This document shows, in pieces, positions 17,960 to 27,038 of a stretch of DNA of 36,376 bases. The notes under the pieces are model-generated. The model was not told where the DNA came from and did not search any database. It saw only the letters and a list, made by a program, of their open reading frames with translations. Numbering within the stretch: the first letter of the stretch is position 1; every line of letters starts with the position of its first letter. Source of the DNA: Pseudomonadota bacterium (lineage in GTDB: Bacteria; Pseudomonadota; Gammaproteobacteria; Burkholderiales; Burkholderiaceae_C); the NCBI GenBank assembly GCA_018240985.1, contig JAFEER010000278.1, positions 1-36,376 on the forward strand, given 5' to 3'. The position numbers and the translations under genes are program-made.

Positions 17960-19276
17960 ATGCTGACCGCACTCGCCTACACCATGATCATCGTCTTCAT
18001 GGCGCTGATCATGACCAAACGTCTGTCGGCCATGGTGGCGCTGATCCTGGTGCCCATCGTGTTCGGCCTCATCGGCGGATTCGGCATGGGGCTTGGGCCG
18101 ATGATGATGGATGGCATCAAGAAGCTCGCGCCCACCGGCGTGATGCTGATGTTCGCCATCCTCTACTTCGGCATCATGATCGACGCCGGGCTGTTCGACC
18201 CCATCGTCAAGCTGGTGCTGCGCATCGTGGGCGGCAGCCCGACCAAGATCGTGGTCGGCACCTTCCTGCTGGCCGCCGGCGTCTCGCTGGACGGCGACGG
18301 CTCCACCACCTACATGATCACCTGCGCGGCCATGCTGCCGCTGTACCAGCGGCTGGGCCTGAACCGGCTGGTGCTGGCCTGCGTGGTGATGATGGCGGGG
18401 CAGCTTATGAACATCCTGCCCTGGGGCGGCCCCACGGCACGCGCCGTGAGCGCGCTGCACGTGGAGATGGGCGACGTCTTCGTGCCCATGATCGGGCCCA
18501 TGGTCATCACCGGCGCCTGGTGCACCTTCGTCGCCTTCATCCTCGGGCGGCGCGAGTCCCGGCGCCTGGGCACGATCCGCGCGGACGACCTGCACGGCGG
18601 CGACCAGTCGATCGCCGAGATCACGGGCGGCGACCCGACGCTGGCGCGGCCCAGGCTGCTGTGGGTCAACGCCCTGCTCACGCTGGGCCTGATGGTGGTG
18701 CTGATCATGGACAAGCTGCCGCTGCAGGTGCTGTTCATGGTGGCCTCGGCGATCGCGCTGATGATCAACTACCCAAGCCTGCAGCAGCAGAAGGAGCGCC
18801 TCGAAACCCACGCCGCCAACATCGTGCCTGTGGTGTCGCTGATCTTCGCGGCCGGCATCTTCGTGGGCATCCTGTCGGGCACGAAGATGGTGGATGCCAT
18901 TGCCAACAACGTGATCTCGCTGGTGCCCGACTGGATGGGGCCGTACATGGCGGTGGTCACGGCGGTGCTCAGCATTCCGTTCACCTTCTTCATCTCCAAC
19001 GACGCGTTCTACTTCGGCATCCTGCCCATCCTGGCCAAGACGGCGGCCGTCTATGGCATCGGCCCGGTCGAGATTGCACGCGCCTCGCTCGTGGGCCAGC
19101 AGGTGCACCTGCTCAGCCCGCTTGTCGCCTCCACCTACCTGCTGGTCGGACTGGCCAAGGTGGAATTCGGCGACCACCAGCGCTTCACGCTGCTGTGGGC
19201 GCTGTCGGCGGCCTTCGTGATGCTGGCGGCCATGCTGGTCCTCGGCGTCATTCCTCTGGTAGGGAGTACCGCATGA
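17960..19276 (+). CDS. CitMHS-family citrate-metal:H+ symporter
   Basis: 438 residues, about twelve membrane helices. Diagnostic CitMHS/CitM motifs: LFAILYFGIMIDAGLFDPIV region, LAAGVSLDGDGSTTYMITCA (hairpin loop with acidic residues), PWGGPTARAVSAL, and the second half FAAGIFVGILSGTKMVDAI with FFISNDAFYFGILPILA. Bacillus CitM and CitH of this family import citrate as a complex with Mg2+ or Ca2+. Placed directly after the lyase genes with AAGGAAGAG as ribosome-binding site, and its stop overlaps the start of the Usp gene (ATGA). The context makes citrate uptake followed by cleavage the simplest reading. Confidence 0.9.
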   Translation: MLTALAYTMIIVFMALIMTKRLSAMVALILVPIVFGLIGGFGMGLGPMMMDGIKKLAPTGVMLMFAILYFGIMIDAGLFDPIVKLVLRIVGGSPTKIVVGTFLLAAGVSLDGDGSTTYMITCAAMLPLYQRLGLNRLVLACVVMMAGQLMNILPWGGPTARAVSALHVEMGDVFVPMIGPMVITGAWCTFVAFILGRRESRRLGTIRADDLHGGDQSIAEITGGDPTLARPRLLWVNALLTLGLMVVLIMDKLPLQVLFMVASAIALMINYPSLQQQKERLETHAANIVPVVSLIFAAGIFVGILSGTKMVDAIANNVISLVPDWMGPYMAVVTAVLSIPFTFFISNDAFYFGILPILAKTAAVYGIGPVEIARASLVGQQVHLLSPLVASTYLLVGLAKVEFGDHQRFTLLWALSAAFVMLAAMLVLGVIPLVGSTA

Positions 19277-19758
19277 ACCACGACATCCAGACCATCCTCT
19301 ACGCCTGCGACCTGGGCGAAGGCGGCGAGACCGCGCTGGCCTACGCCATCGGCCTGGCCGGCCGCATCGGCGCCCGGCTGCAGGTGCTCACGGTGATCGA
19401 CGACGAGCGCGAGCGCTCGTTCGTGGACAGCGATTCGCATGTACCGCAGCAGGCGCTGGACAAGTACCACAACGCGCGCGCCGCACGCACGCTGGCGCAC
19501 ATTCAGGCGCAGCTCGCCGACTTCTACGCCGCGCGCGGCGCCACCGCGCCGCTGGCGCCGATCACCGAGCTGATCGTGCACGAGGGCGACGACGTGCCCC
19601 AGGCCATCCTTGACGAGGCCGACCGCGGCGGCGCCGACCTGATCCTGATGGCCTCGCGCGGCAAGGGCGTGGTCGCGGGCCTGCTGTTCGGCTCGGCCAC
19701 GCACGAGGTGCTGCGCCGCACGCACAAGCCGCTGCTGCTGGTGCCCGTGGGGCCATGA
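19273..19758 (+). CDS. Universal stress protein (UspA domain)
   Basis: 161 residues, one Usp domain. N-terminal TILYACDLGEGGETALAYAI and C-terminal ATP-binding loop LILMASRGKGVVAGLLFGSA followed by THEVLRRTHKPLLLV, so it belongs to the nucleotide-binding class. Overlaps the symporter stop by four bases and its own stop overlaps the next start, so it is translated as part of the citrate operon. Usp proteins in transporter operons often modulate uptake in response to energy status; a link to CitM is inference. A second Usp at 25244-25720 is more distant. Confidence 0.92.
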   Translation: MNHDIQTILYACDLGEGGETALAYAIGLAGRIGARLQVLTVIDDERERSFVDSDSHVPQQALDKYHNARAARTLAHIQAQLADFYAARGATAPLAPITELIVHEGDDVPQAILDEADRGGADLILMASRGKGVVAGLLFGSATHEVLRRTHKPLLLVPVGP

Positions 19759-20912
19759 TGCGCCGCCGCACAGCAGCACTGTCGCGCCGCAGCGCCCTGG
19801 GGCAGCTGGGCTGGCTGATGGCCGCGCCAGCGCTGGCCCAGCCGGACAACGAACTGCTTTCTTACGCCCCGCGCGCCAAGCCCCCCGCTGGCTATCCGGC
19901 GGCCTATGCCACCACGGTGCGCGCCGCCGAGGACGAGGGCCAGCTGAGCATCCACTCCACCACCGACGAACGCGTGGCCGCGCCGCTGGTGGCCGACTTC
20001 CGGCGCCTGTACCCGCGCGTCTCCGTCAACTACGAAGACCTGGGCAGCACCGAGCTCTACCACCGCTTCATCGCCGAAAACCAGCTCGGCCGCGAGGCCG
20101 CCGACGTGCTCTGGAGCTCGGCCATGGATCACATGGTGGCGCTGGCGACGGCCGGGCAGGCGCTGGCCTACGACTCACCGGAGAAGGCCCACCTGCCCGC
20201 CTGGGCGCATTGGCAGGATCGCCTCTGGGCCACCACCTACGAGCCGGTGGTGTTCGCCTACCACAAGCCCTCGCTGCCCGAGGGCCAGGCGCCCAAGAGC
20301 CATGCCGCGCTGGCGCCCTGGCTTGCGAAAGCGCAGGACGCGCCAGGCAGCGTGGTGAGCTACGACATCCTGAAGTCCGGCCTGGGCTACTTCCTGGCGG
20401 CGCAGGACGCGGCCGCCAACGCCGACCGCTTCTGGGCCACGGCCCAGGCCCTGGGCGCCACGCGGCCGCGCCTGCTGCTGACCACCGATGCCATGGTGCG
20501 CCAGATCGCCGACGGCCGGGCCCGCTTTGGCATAAACCTGCTGGGCGCCTACACCGTGGCCCAGGCGCGCGAGCGGCCCACGCTGGGCGTGATCTTTCCC
20601 GAGGATTACACCCTGGTCACCTCGCGCGTGCTGCTCATCAACAGCCGTGCCGCACACCCGAACGCCGCCCGACTGTGGCTGGACTACCTGCTGTCGCGGC
20701 GCGGCCAGACGGTGATGGCCAGCGCCTCGCGCCTGTACGCGCTGCGCGAGGACGCGCAGGGCGAGACCACCGGCGCCGCGCTGCGCCAGTTGCTGGGCAA
20801 CCGTGCGCGCCCCGTGGCCCTGGGCCCCGAACTGGCGGCGCCGCTGGCCAACGCGGCTTATCGCGACTTCATCCTGCGCTGGCGCGCGGCCATGGGGTAC
20901 GCCAAGGGGTAG
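19755..20912 (+). CDS. Periplasmic solute-binding protein, Tat-type signal, orphan (paralogue of 10498-11610)
   Basis: 385 residues. N-terminus MMRRRTAALSRRSALGQL fits a twin-arginine signal (SRRSAL), then a short hydrophobic stretch and cleavage after ALA-Q at about 34. Mature part: YPAAYATTVRAAEDEGQLSI, TTDERVAAPLVADFRRLYP, ADVLWSSAMDHMV, YEPVVFAYHKPSL, and HPNAARLWLDYLLSRRGQ, matching the divergent binding protein of tctDE throughout. ATG overlaps the Usp stop; a second ATG at 19758 is possible. Encoded last in the citrate operon, with no ABC partner. It could bind citrate, metal-citrate or another carboxylate and feed CitM or signal to TctE; sequence alone cannot decide. Confidence 0.87.
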   Translation: MMRRRTAALSRRSALGQLGWLMAAPALAQPDNELLSYAPRAKPPAGYPAAYATTVRAAEDEGQLSIHSTTDERVAAPLVADFRRLYPRVSVNYEDLGSTELYHRFIAENQLGREAADVLWSSAMDHMVALATAGQALAYDSPEKAHLPAWAHWQDRLWATTYEPVVFAYHKPSLPEGQAPKSHAALAPWLAKAQDAPGSVVSYDILKSGLGYFLAAQDAAANADRFWATAQALGATRPRLLLTTDAMVRQIADGRARFGINLLGAYTVAQARERPTLGVIFPEDYTLVTSRVLLINSRAAHPNAARLWLDYLLSRRGQTVMASASRLYALREDAQGETTGAALRQLLGNRARPVALGPELAAPLANAAYRDFILRWRAAMGYAKG

Positions 20913-20970
20913 GCCGGTATCATCGGCGGCCCTTGCCCCCGTCCGCCCGATCCGCCCGATTCGCCCCTGC

Positions 20971-23040
20971 ATGTCCGCCGCCGGCCTCAACCTCGCCCAA
21001 CTCCAGGCTGTCCACTACACCGAAGGCCCCTGCCTGGTGCTGGCCGGCGCCGGCTCGGGCAAGACACGCGTCATCACGCACAAGATCGCGCGCCTGATCG
21101 AAACCGGCCTCGCGCCCCGGCGCATCGCCGCCATCACCTTCACCAACAAGGCCGCGGCCGAGATGCGCGAGCGCGCCGGCGGCCTCATCGGCCGCCAGGC
21201 CAAGGAGGTGCTGGTGTGCACCTTCCACGCCCTGGGCGTGCGCATGGTGCGCGAGGACGGCCATGTGCTCGGCCTGAAACCCAGTTTCAGCATCTTGGAC
21301 CAGGACGACGTGACCGGCATCCTGAAGGACTGCGCCGGCGGCACCACCGACCTGGCGACGGCGCGCCAGTGGCAATGGACCATCAGCAACTGGAAGAACC
21401 AGGGCTGGGACGCGCGCAAGGCGCTGGCCATGGCCCAGGACGACCACGAGCGCAGCATCGCCCTCATCATGCAGCGCTACGAGGAGCGATTGACGGCCTA
21501 CCAGAGCGTGGACTTCGACGACCTGATAGCCATGCCCATGCGCCTCTTGAAGGGCCACCCGGAGGTGCGCGAGAAATGGCAGCGACTGCTGGGCCATGTG
21601 CTGGTGGACGAATACCAGGACACCAACGCCACGCAGTACGAGCTGCTCAAATTTTTGGTGGGCGAACGCGCGCGCTTCACCGCCGTGGGCGACGACGACC
21701 AGAGCATCTACGGCTGGCGCGGCGCCACGCTGGACAACCTGAAGAAGCTGCCGCAGGACTTCCCCCAGCTCAAGGTCATCAAGCTGGAGCAGAACTACCG
21801 CTCCACCTCGGCCATCCTGCGCGCGGCCAACAACGTCATCGGGCCGAACCCCAAGCTGTTTCCCAAGACGCTGTTCAGCGAGCTGGGCGAGGGCGAGCCC
21901 GTGCGCGTGGTCGATTGCGACAACGAGGAGCACGAGGCCGAGCGCGCCGTGGCGCGCATCCAGAGCCTGCGCGCCGCGGCCAACCCGCCGCCGGCGTGGA
22001 AGAACTTCGCCGTGCTGTACCGCGCCAATCACCAGGCCAAGCCGTTCGAAAAGGCGCTGCGCAAGGCGAACATTCCGTACAAGGTCTCGGGCGGCACTTC
22101 GTTCTTCGACCGCGCCGAGATCCGCGACCTGTGCGCGTGGTTTCGCCTGTGGATCAACAACGACGACGACCCGGCCTTTCTGCGCGCCATCACCAGCCCG
22201 AAGCGCGGCGTGGGCCACACCACGCTGGGGGCGCTGGGCGAATTTGCCACGCAGCACAAGCAAAGCATGTTCGGCGCGCTGTTCAACGCCATGCTGCCGG
22301 CCGTGGTCCCTAAGCGCGGGCTGGAGGGTCTGCTGGAGTTCGGCCGCCAGATCAACGAGCTGGAGCACCGCGCGCGCCACACCCACGGCGCCGAGGCAGC
22401 GCGCGCCTTCCTGGCCGACTGGCTGAAGGACATTGGCTACGAGCAGCACCTGTACGACGGCGAGGACAGCGAGAAGGTGGCCGCCGCGCGCTGGAGCAAT
22501 GTGCTGGAATTCTGCGACTGGATGGCCCAGCGCGCCGGCGGGCAGATCGACGACACCGCCGCCACCACCGTGGCGCCGACCAAGAGCCTGCTGGAGGTGG
22601 CGCAGACCATCGCCCTCTTATCCACCATCAGCGAGCGCGAGCAGGAGCAGGACATGGTCATCCTCTCCACCCTGCACGCCAGCAAGGGCCTGGAGTGGCC
22701 CCATGTGATGCTGGTGGGAGTCACCGAGGGCATGCTGCCGTTCAAGCTCGACGACGACGATGGCAAACAGCAAAAGCTCAGCGACGACATCGCCGCACGC
22801 CTGCAGGAGGAGCGCCGCCTGATGTATGTGGGCATCACGCGCGCCCAGCGCACCCTGGCCGTGAGTTGGACGAAAAAGCGCAAGAAGGGCCGCGAGATGG
22901 TGGCCTGCCAGCCCAGCCGCTTCATTGCCGAGATGAAGCTGGACGCCAACACCATGCGCGAAGACCCGCGCGAGAAGCTGCGCCAGCTGCGCGCGGAGTT
23001 TGCAGCCAAGGCCCAGGCCGCGCCCAACGCCAACCCCTGA
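20971..23040 (+). CDS. rep: ATP-dependent DNA helicase Rep (UvrD/Rep superfamily 1)
   Basis: 689 residues, cytoplasmic, 3'-5' helicase that helps replication forks past obstacles. All SF1A motifs are present in order: Q-motif NLAQLQAV, Walker A AGAGSGKTRV (Lys31), TFTNKAAAEM, motif II VDEYQDTN, motif III GDDDQSIYGWRG, motif IV EQNYRS, motif V LHASKGLEW, motif VI RRLMYVGITRAQ. Length matches E. coli Rep (673). The ATG at 20971 gives the conserved N-terminus; an upstream in-frame extension lies inside the binding-protein gene. The 58-base spacer contains three 9-bp near repeats (TCCGCCCGA, 20942-20968) and no clear ribosome-binding site. Confidence 0.94.
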   Translation: MSAAGLNLAQLQAVHYTEGPCLVLAGAGSGKTRVITHKIARLIETGLAPRRIAAITFTNKAAAEMRERAGGLIGRQAKEVLVCTFHALGVRMVREDGHVLGLKPSFSILDQDDVTGILKDCAGGTTDLATARQWQWTISNWKNQGWDARKALAMAQDDHERSIALIMQRYEERLTAYQSVDFDDLIAMPMRLLKGHPEVREKWQRLLGHVLVDEYQDTNATQYELLKFLVGERARFTAVGDDDQSIYGWRGATLDNLKKLPQDFPQLKVIKLEQNYRSTSAILRAANNVIGPNPKLFPKTLFSELGEGEPVRVVDCDNEEHEAERAVARIQSLRAAANPPPAWKNFAVLYRANHQAKPFEKALRKANIPYKVSGGTSFFDRAEIRDLCAWFRLWINNDDDPAFLRAITSPKRGVGHTTLGALGEFATQHKQSMFGALFNAMLPAVVPKRGLEGLLEFGRQINELEHRARHTHGAEAARAFLADWLKDIGYEQHLYDGEDSEKVAAARWSNVLEFCDWMAQRAGGQIDDTAATTVAPTKSLLEVAQTIALLSTISEREQEQDMVILSTLHASKGLEWPHVMLVGVTEGMLPFKLDDDDGKQQKLSDDIAARLQEERRLMYVGITRAQRTLAVSWTKKRKKGREMVACQPSRFIAEMKLDANTMREDPREKLRQLRAEFAAKAQAAPNANP

Positions 23041-23043
23041 ACC

Positions 23044-23466
23044 ATGCGCACAACTGTATTTTTGATAGCTGCCAGCGCTTGTCTGGTAAGCGCCTGCGCC
23101 CAAAATTCCGTAAATCCCCAACGCCCCGCCTGCCCCACCGCGCTGCAGATGGAGCAGCCCGAGCTGGTCGGCCGCTGGCAGGCCGAGATGCCCGGCCAGA
23201 GCGGCCCGGTGCTGCTGGAGCTTGATCCCCACCCCGAATGGGACGGCACCGTGAAGGGCCGCATCCTGCGCCCCGGTTCCAGCTCCATCGTCGTCGGCGA
23301 CGTGCACGAGGGGCAGCTGACCATGGAGGAGTCGCAGGACGGCACGCATGTCAGCGGCAACTGGACGGGAGAGGTGGTCGAGGGCAGCTGCGCGCGCGAG
23401 ATCCGTGGCGAGTGGACGGACGAGGCCGACCGGCCGTTCGCCTTCACGTTGCGCAAGCTGCCATGA
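23044..23466 (+). CDS. Small putative lipoprotein, function unknown
   Basis: 140 residues. Signal peptide MRTTVFLIAASACLVSAC ends in a lipobox (LVSAC, Cys18). The mature part has one more Cys near 30 and one near 117, GRWQAEMPG, GTVKGRILRPGSSS and SGNWTGEVVEGSCA, suggesting a small beta-rich fold. Its DNA from the third codon to the lipobox is a copy of a dispersed intergenic repeat, so the export signal appears to be repeat-derived. It lies three bases after rep and overlaps pldA by four bases, so co-translation with the outer-membrane phospholipase is likely. No function recognised. Confidence 0.75.
   Translation: MRTTVFLIAASACLVSACAQNSVNPQRPACPTALQMEQPELVGRWQAEMPGQSGPVLLELDPHPEWDGTVKGRILRPGSSSIVVGDVHEGQLTMEESQDGTHVSGNWTGEVVEGSCAREIRGEWTDEADRPFAFTLRKLP
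23052..23104 (+). repeat. Dispersed ATAGCT...AGCGCTT repeat, copy B, within a coding sequence
   Basis: TTTTTGATAGCTGCCAGCGC, then TTGTCTGGTAAGCGCCTG and a C/A-rich tail. It aligns base for base over most of its length with the intergenic copy at 35930-35987. Here it encodes FLIAASACLVSACA, the signal peptide of the lipoprotein. Confidence 0.8.
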
Positions 23467-24605
23467 AGCGCCTGCGCCTCGCCCCGCTGCTGGCCGCCGC
23501 GCTGTCGCTGGCGGTTCAGGCGCAGGGCGCGGCGCCCGTGGCGGGCGATGCCGGCTGGCGCCAATGCAGCGCCATTGCCGACGGCCAGGAGCGCCTGGCC
23601 TGCTTTGACCAATGGGCGGGGCGCCAGGCCTGGCAGGCGCCGGCGGCCCAGGCCAGCGGCCGGCCGATGGACGACCAACCCACAACCAACCCGGCCCAGG
23701 GCCTGGCCCCGCAAGCCGCCGCCGACGACAGCCCCGGCGAAGGCTGCCGCGACAGCGGCTACACCACCCTGTCGCGCTTCTGGGAGCTGGAGGCCGGCAC
23801 CGACTGCGGCGCGCTGCGCTTTCGCGGCTACCGGCCCATGAGCGTGTCCGTGGTGCAGGGCAGCAGCGTGAACGACCAGCCCCAGTCACCCAGCGCGGGC
23901 CGCAGCGCCGGCACGCCCGTGGACTACCGCAAGACGGAAATGCGGCTGCAGCTGTCGGTGCGCACCAAGCTGGCCAAGGGGCTACTGCCGATCGCCAACC
24001 CCGATCTGCGCGACTCGCTCTGGTTTGGCTACACCCAGCAGTCGTACTGGCAGCTGTTTTCCCCCGGCATCTCGCGGCCGTTCCGCAACACCGACCACGA
24101 GCCCGAGATCATCTACGTCTACCCCACCGATGCCGCCCTGCCCTGGGGCTGGCGCTGGCGCTACAGCGGCATCGGCCTGGTGCACCAGTCCAACGGCCAG
24201 AGCCTGCCGCTGTCGCGCAGCTGGAACCGCGTCTACCTGATGACGGGCCTGGAGCTGGACGACCGATTCACGGTCACCGCCCGCATCTGGAAGCGCATCG
24301 GCGAGAGCGCCGCGAATGACGACAACCCCGGCATCGGCAACTACGTCGGCCGCGCCGAACTGGGCCTGGCCTGGAACCCCAACCCCGACAACACCCTGGC
24401 GCTGACCGCGCGCCACTCGCTCGGCTCCACGGCGCGCGGCTCGGTGCGCCTGGAATGGCTGCAAAGCCTGGGCACCAGCTGGGTCGGCCGGCGCACCAAC
24501 CTGCGCCTGCACACCCAGCTGTTTTCCGGCTACGGCGACAGCCTGGTGGACTACAACCGCCGGCGCACGGTGTTCAGCGTGGGTGTGAGCCTGGTGGATT
24601 TTTGA
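23463..24605 (+). CDS. pldA: Outer-membrane phospholipase A (OMPLA)
   Basis: 380 residues. Hydrolyses acyl chains of phospholipids in the outer leaflet of the outer membrane. Sec signal peptide (MKRLRL then Ala/Leu core, cleavage near AQG-AAP). Active-site region IGLVHQSNGQSLPLSRSWNR places His241 and Ser243 in the HxSNG motif, with the downstream SRSWNRVY and the Ca2+-related NDDNPGIGNYVG. Beta-strand-like alternation runs to a terminal VSLVDF, ending in Phe as expected for an outer-membrane barrel. About 90 residues between signal peptide and barrel (including QCSAIADGQERLACFDQ) are longer than in E. coli PldA and typical of beta-proteobacterial forms. Overlaps the lipoprotein stop by four bases. 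Confidence 0.93.
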   Translation: MKRLRLAPLLAAALSLAVQAQGAAPVAGDAGWRQCSAIADGQERLACFDQWAGRQAWQAPAAQASGRPMDDQPTTNPAQGLAPQAAADDSPGEGCRDSGYTTLSRFWELEAGTDCGALRFRGYRPMSVSVVQGSSVNDQPQSPSAGRSAGTPVDYRKTEMRLQLSVRTKLAKGLLPIANPDLRDSLWFGYTQQSYWQLFSPGISRPFRNTDHEPEIIYVYPTDAALPWGWRWRYSGIGLVHQSNGQSLPLSRSWNRVYLMTGLELDDRFTVTARIWKRIGESAANDDNPGIGNYVGRAELGLAWNPNPDNTLALTARHSLGSTARGSVRLEWLQSLGTSWVGRRTNLRLHTQLFSGYGDSLVDYNRRRTVFSVGVSLVDF

Positions 24606-24701
24606 GCGCGTGTTCACGCCCCCCGAGCCGGGCGTCGGCATCACAGCCGGGTCAACCAACGCCACGAGAGACCGCTCCATTGCGCTGCGGCTATCGATAA
24701 G

Positions 24702-24722
24702 GCGCCCATTTGGCGCGGTTTT
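24702..24722 (+). terminator. Weak terminator after pldA
   Basis: GCGCC / GGCGC stem of 5 bp with a 5-base loop, followed by GGTTTT. The stem is short, so this is tentative; the remaining spacer 24606-24778 shows nothing else. Confidence 0.35.
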
Positions 24723-24778
24723 CGCCCCATTGGCGGCGGCGCAGTGCCGCAACAATGCCGCTTCGCAAGGAGGCGACC

Positions 24779-25165
24779 ATGGATCTGCAATACCAGCTCA
24801 AAGCCGGCAGCTATTACCTGTACGACATGCGCGAGGCGCCCAGCGCCGTGACGGGCGAGCGCCGCTGCCGGCTCAAGACCGACAGCGTGGCCATCGCCTT
24901 CGACCAGCGCACGGGCCAGGTGCACCAGCATGGCAGCCCGGCGCGCATCCAGTCCTGGGCCACGCACCAGCGCCGGCGCCTGCGCGCCGCCGGGGCACTG
25001 GAGGAGGCCAACGGCATCGTCGTCGTCTCCGGCCCGCTGCCCGTGGACGAGTTGAACAAATGCCTGTGGATCAGCGGCTACTGCCGGCGCCTGTTCTCGC
25101 GCCTGGCCAGCCTGCCGCATGGCAAGCTGCAGCGCCCGGCACAGCAATGGAAAAAAGCGGCCTGA
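24779..25165 (+). CDS. Small conserved-looking protein, function unknown
   Basis: 128 residues with a very good ribosome-binding site (AAGGAGGCG) before the ATG. No signal peptide or membrane helix, so cytoplasmic. Features: MDLQYQLKAGSYYLYDMRE, TDSVAIAFDQRTGQVHQHG, and a basic C-terminus ending WKKAA with CLWISGYCRRLFSRLA. I do not recognise a family. A perfect terminator at 25207-25232 follows, shared with the convergent Usp gene. Confidence 0.7.
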   Translation: MDLQYQLKAGSYYLYDMREAPSAVTGERRCRLKTDSVAIAFDQRTGQVHQHGSPARIQSWATHQRRRLRAAGALEEANGIVVVSGPLPVDELNKCLWISGYCRRLFSRLASLPHGKLQRPAQQWKKAA

Positions 25166-25206
25166 ACGCCCGTCCACATTGCGCTACAAGCTGCATATTG
25201 AATAGC

Positions 25207-25232
25207 AAAACGGGCCCTGCGGCCCGTTTTTT
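25207..25232. terminator. Bidirectional rho-independent terminator
   Basis: Perfect 10-bp stem AAAACGGGCC / GGCCCGTTTT with a 4-base loop, A-rich on one side and T-rich on the other, placed between two convergent genes (stops at 25165 and 25244). Confidence 0.88.
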
Positions 25233-25243
25233 CCTGAGGCGCT

Positions 25244-26947
<1,704 letters not shown>

Positions 26948-27038
26948 TCACGCCGCATTTAGCATGGTTTGCATTTTCTGACCTGTTGATACCAAAAACT
27001 GGGTAACACTGCACGGTTTTCCACACTCACGACGGGAT

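Noticed and set aside
15842..19177. Very long (about 1100 codon) open frame on the minus strand across the lyase and symporter genes
   Set aside because: Composition is His/Gln/Arg-rich with no domain, and it is the complement of well-supported genes; a product of high GC.
25175..25205. Another copy of the ATAGCT-AGCGCTT repeat
   Set aside because: Only a few short blocks match on the minus strand; too degenerate to call as a feature.
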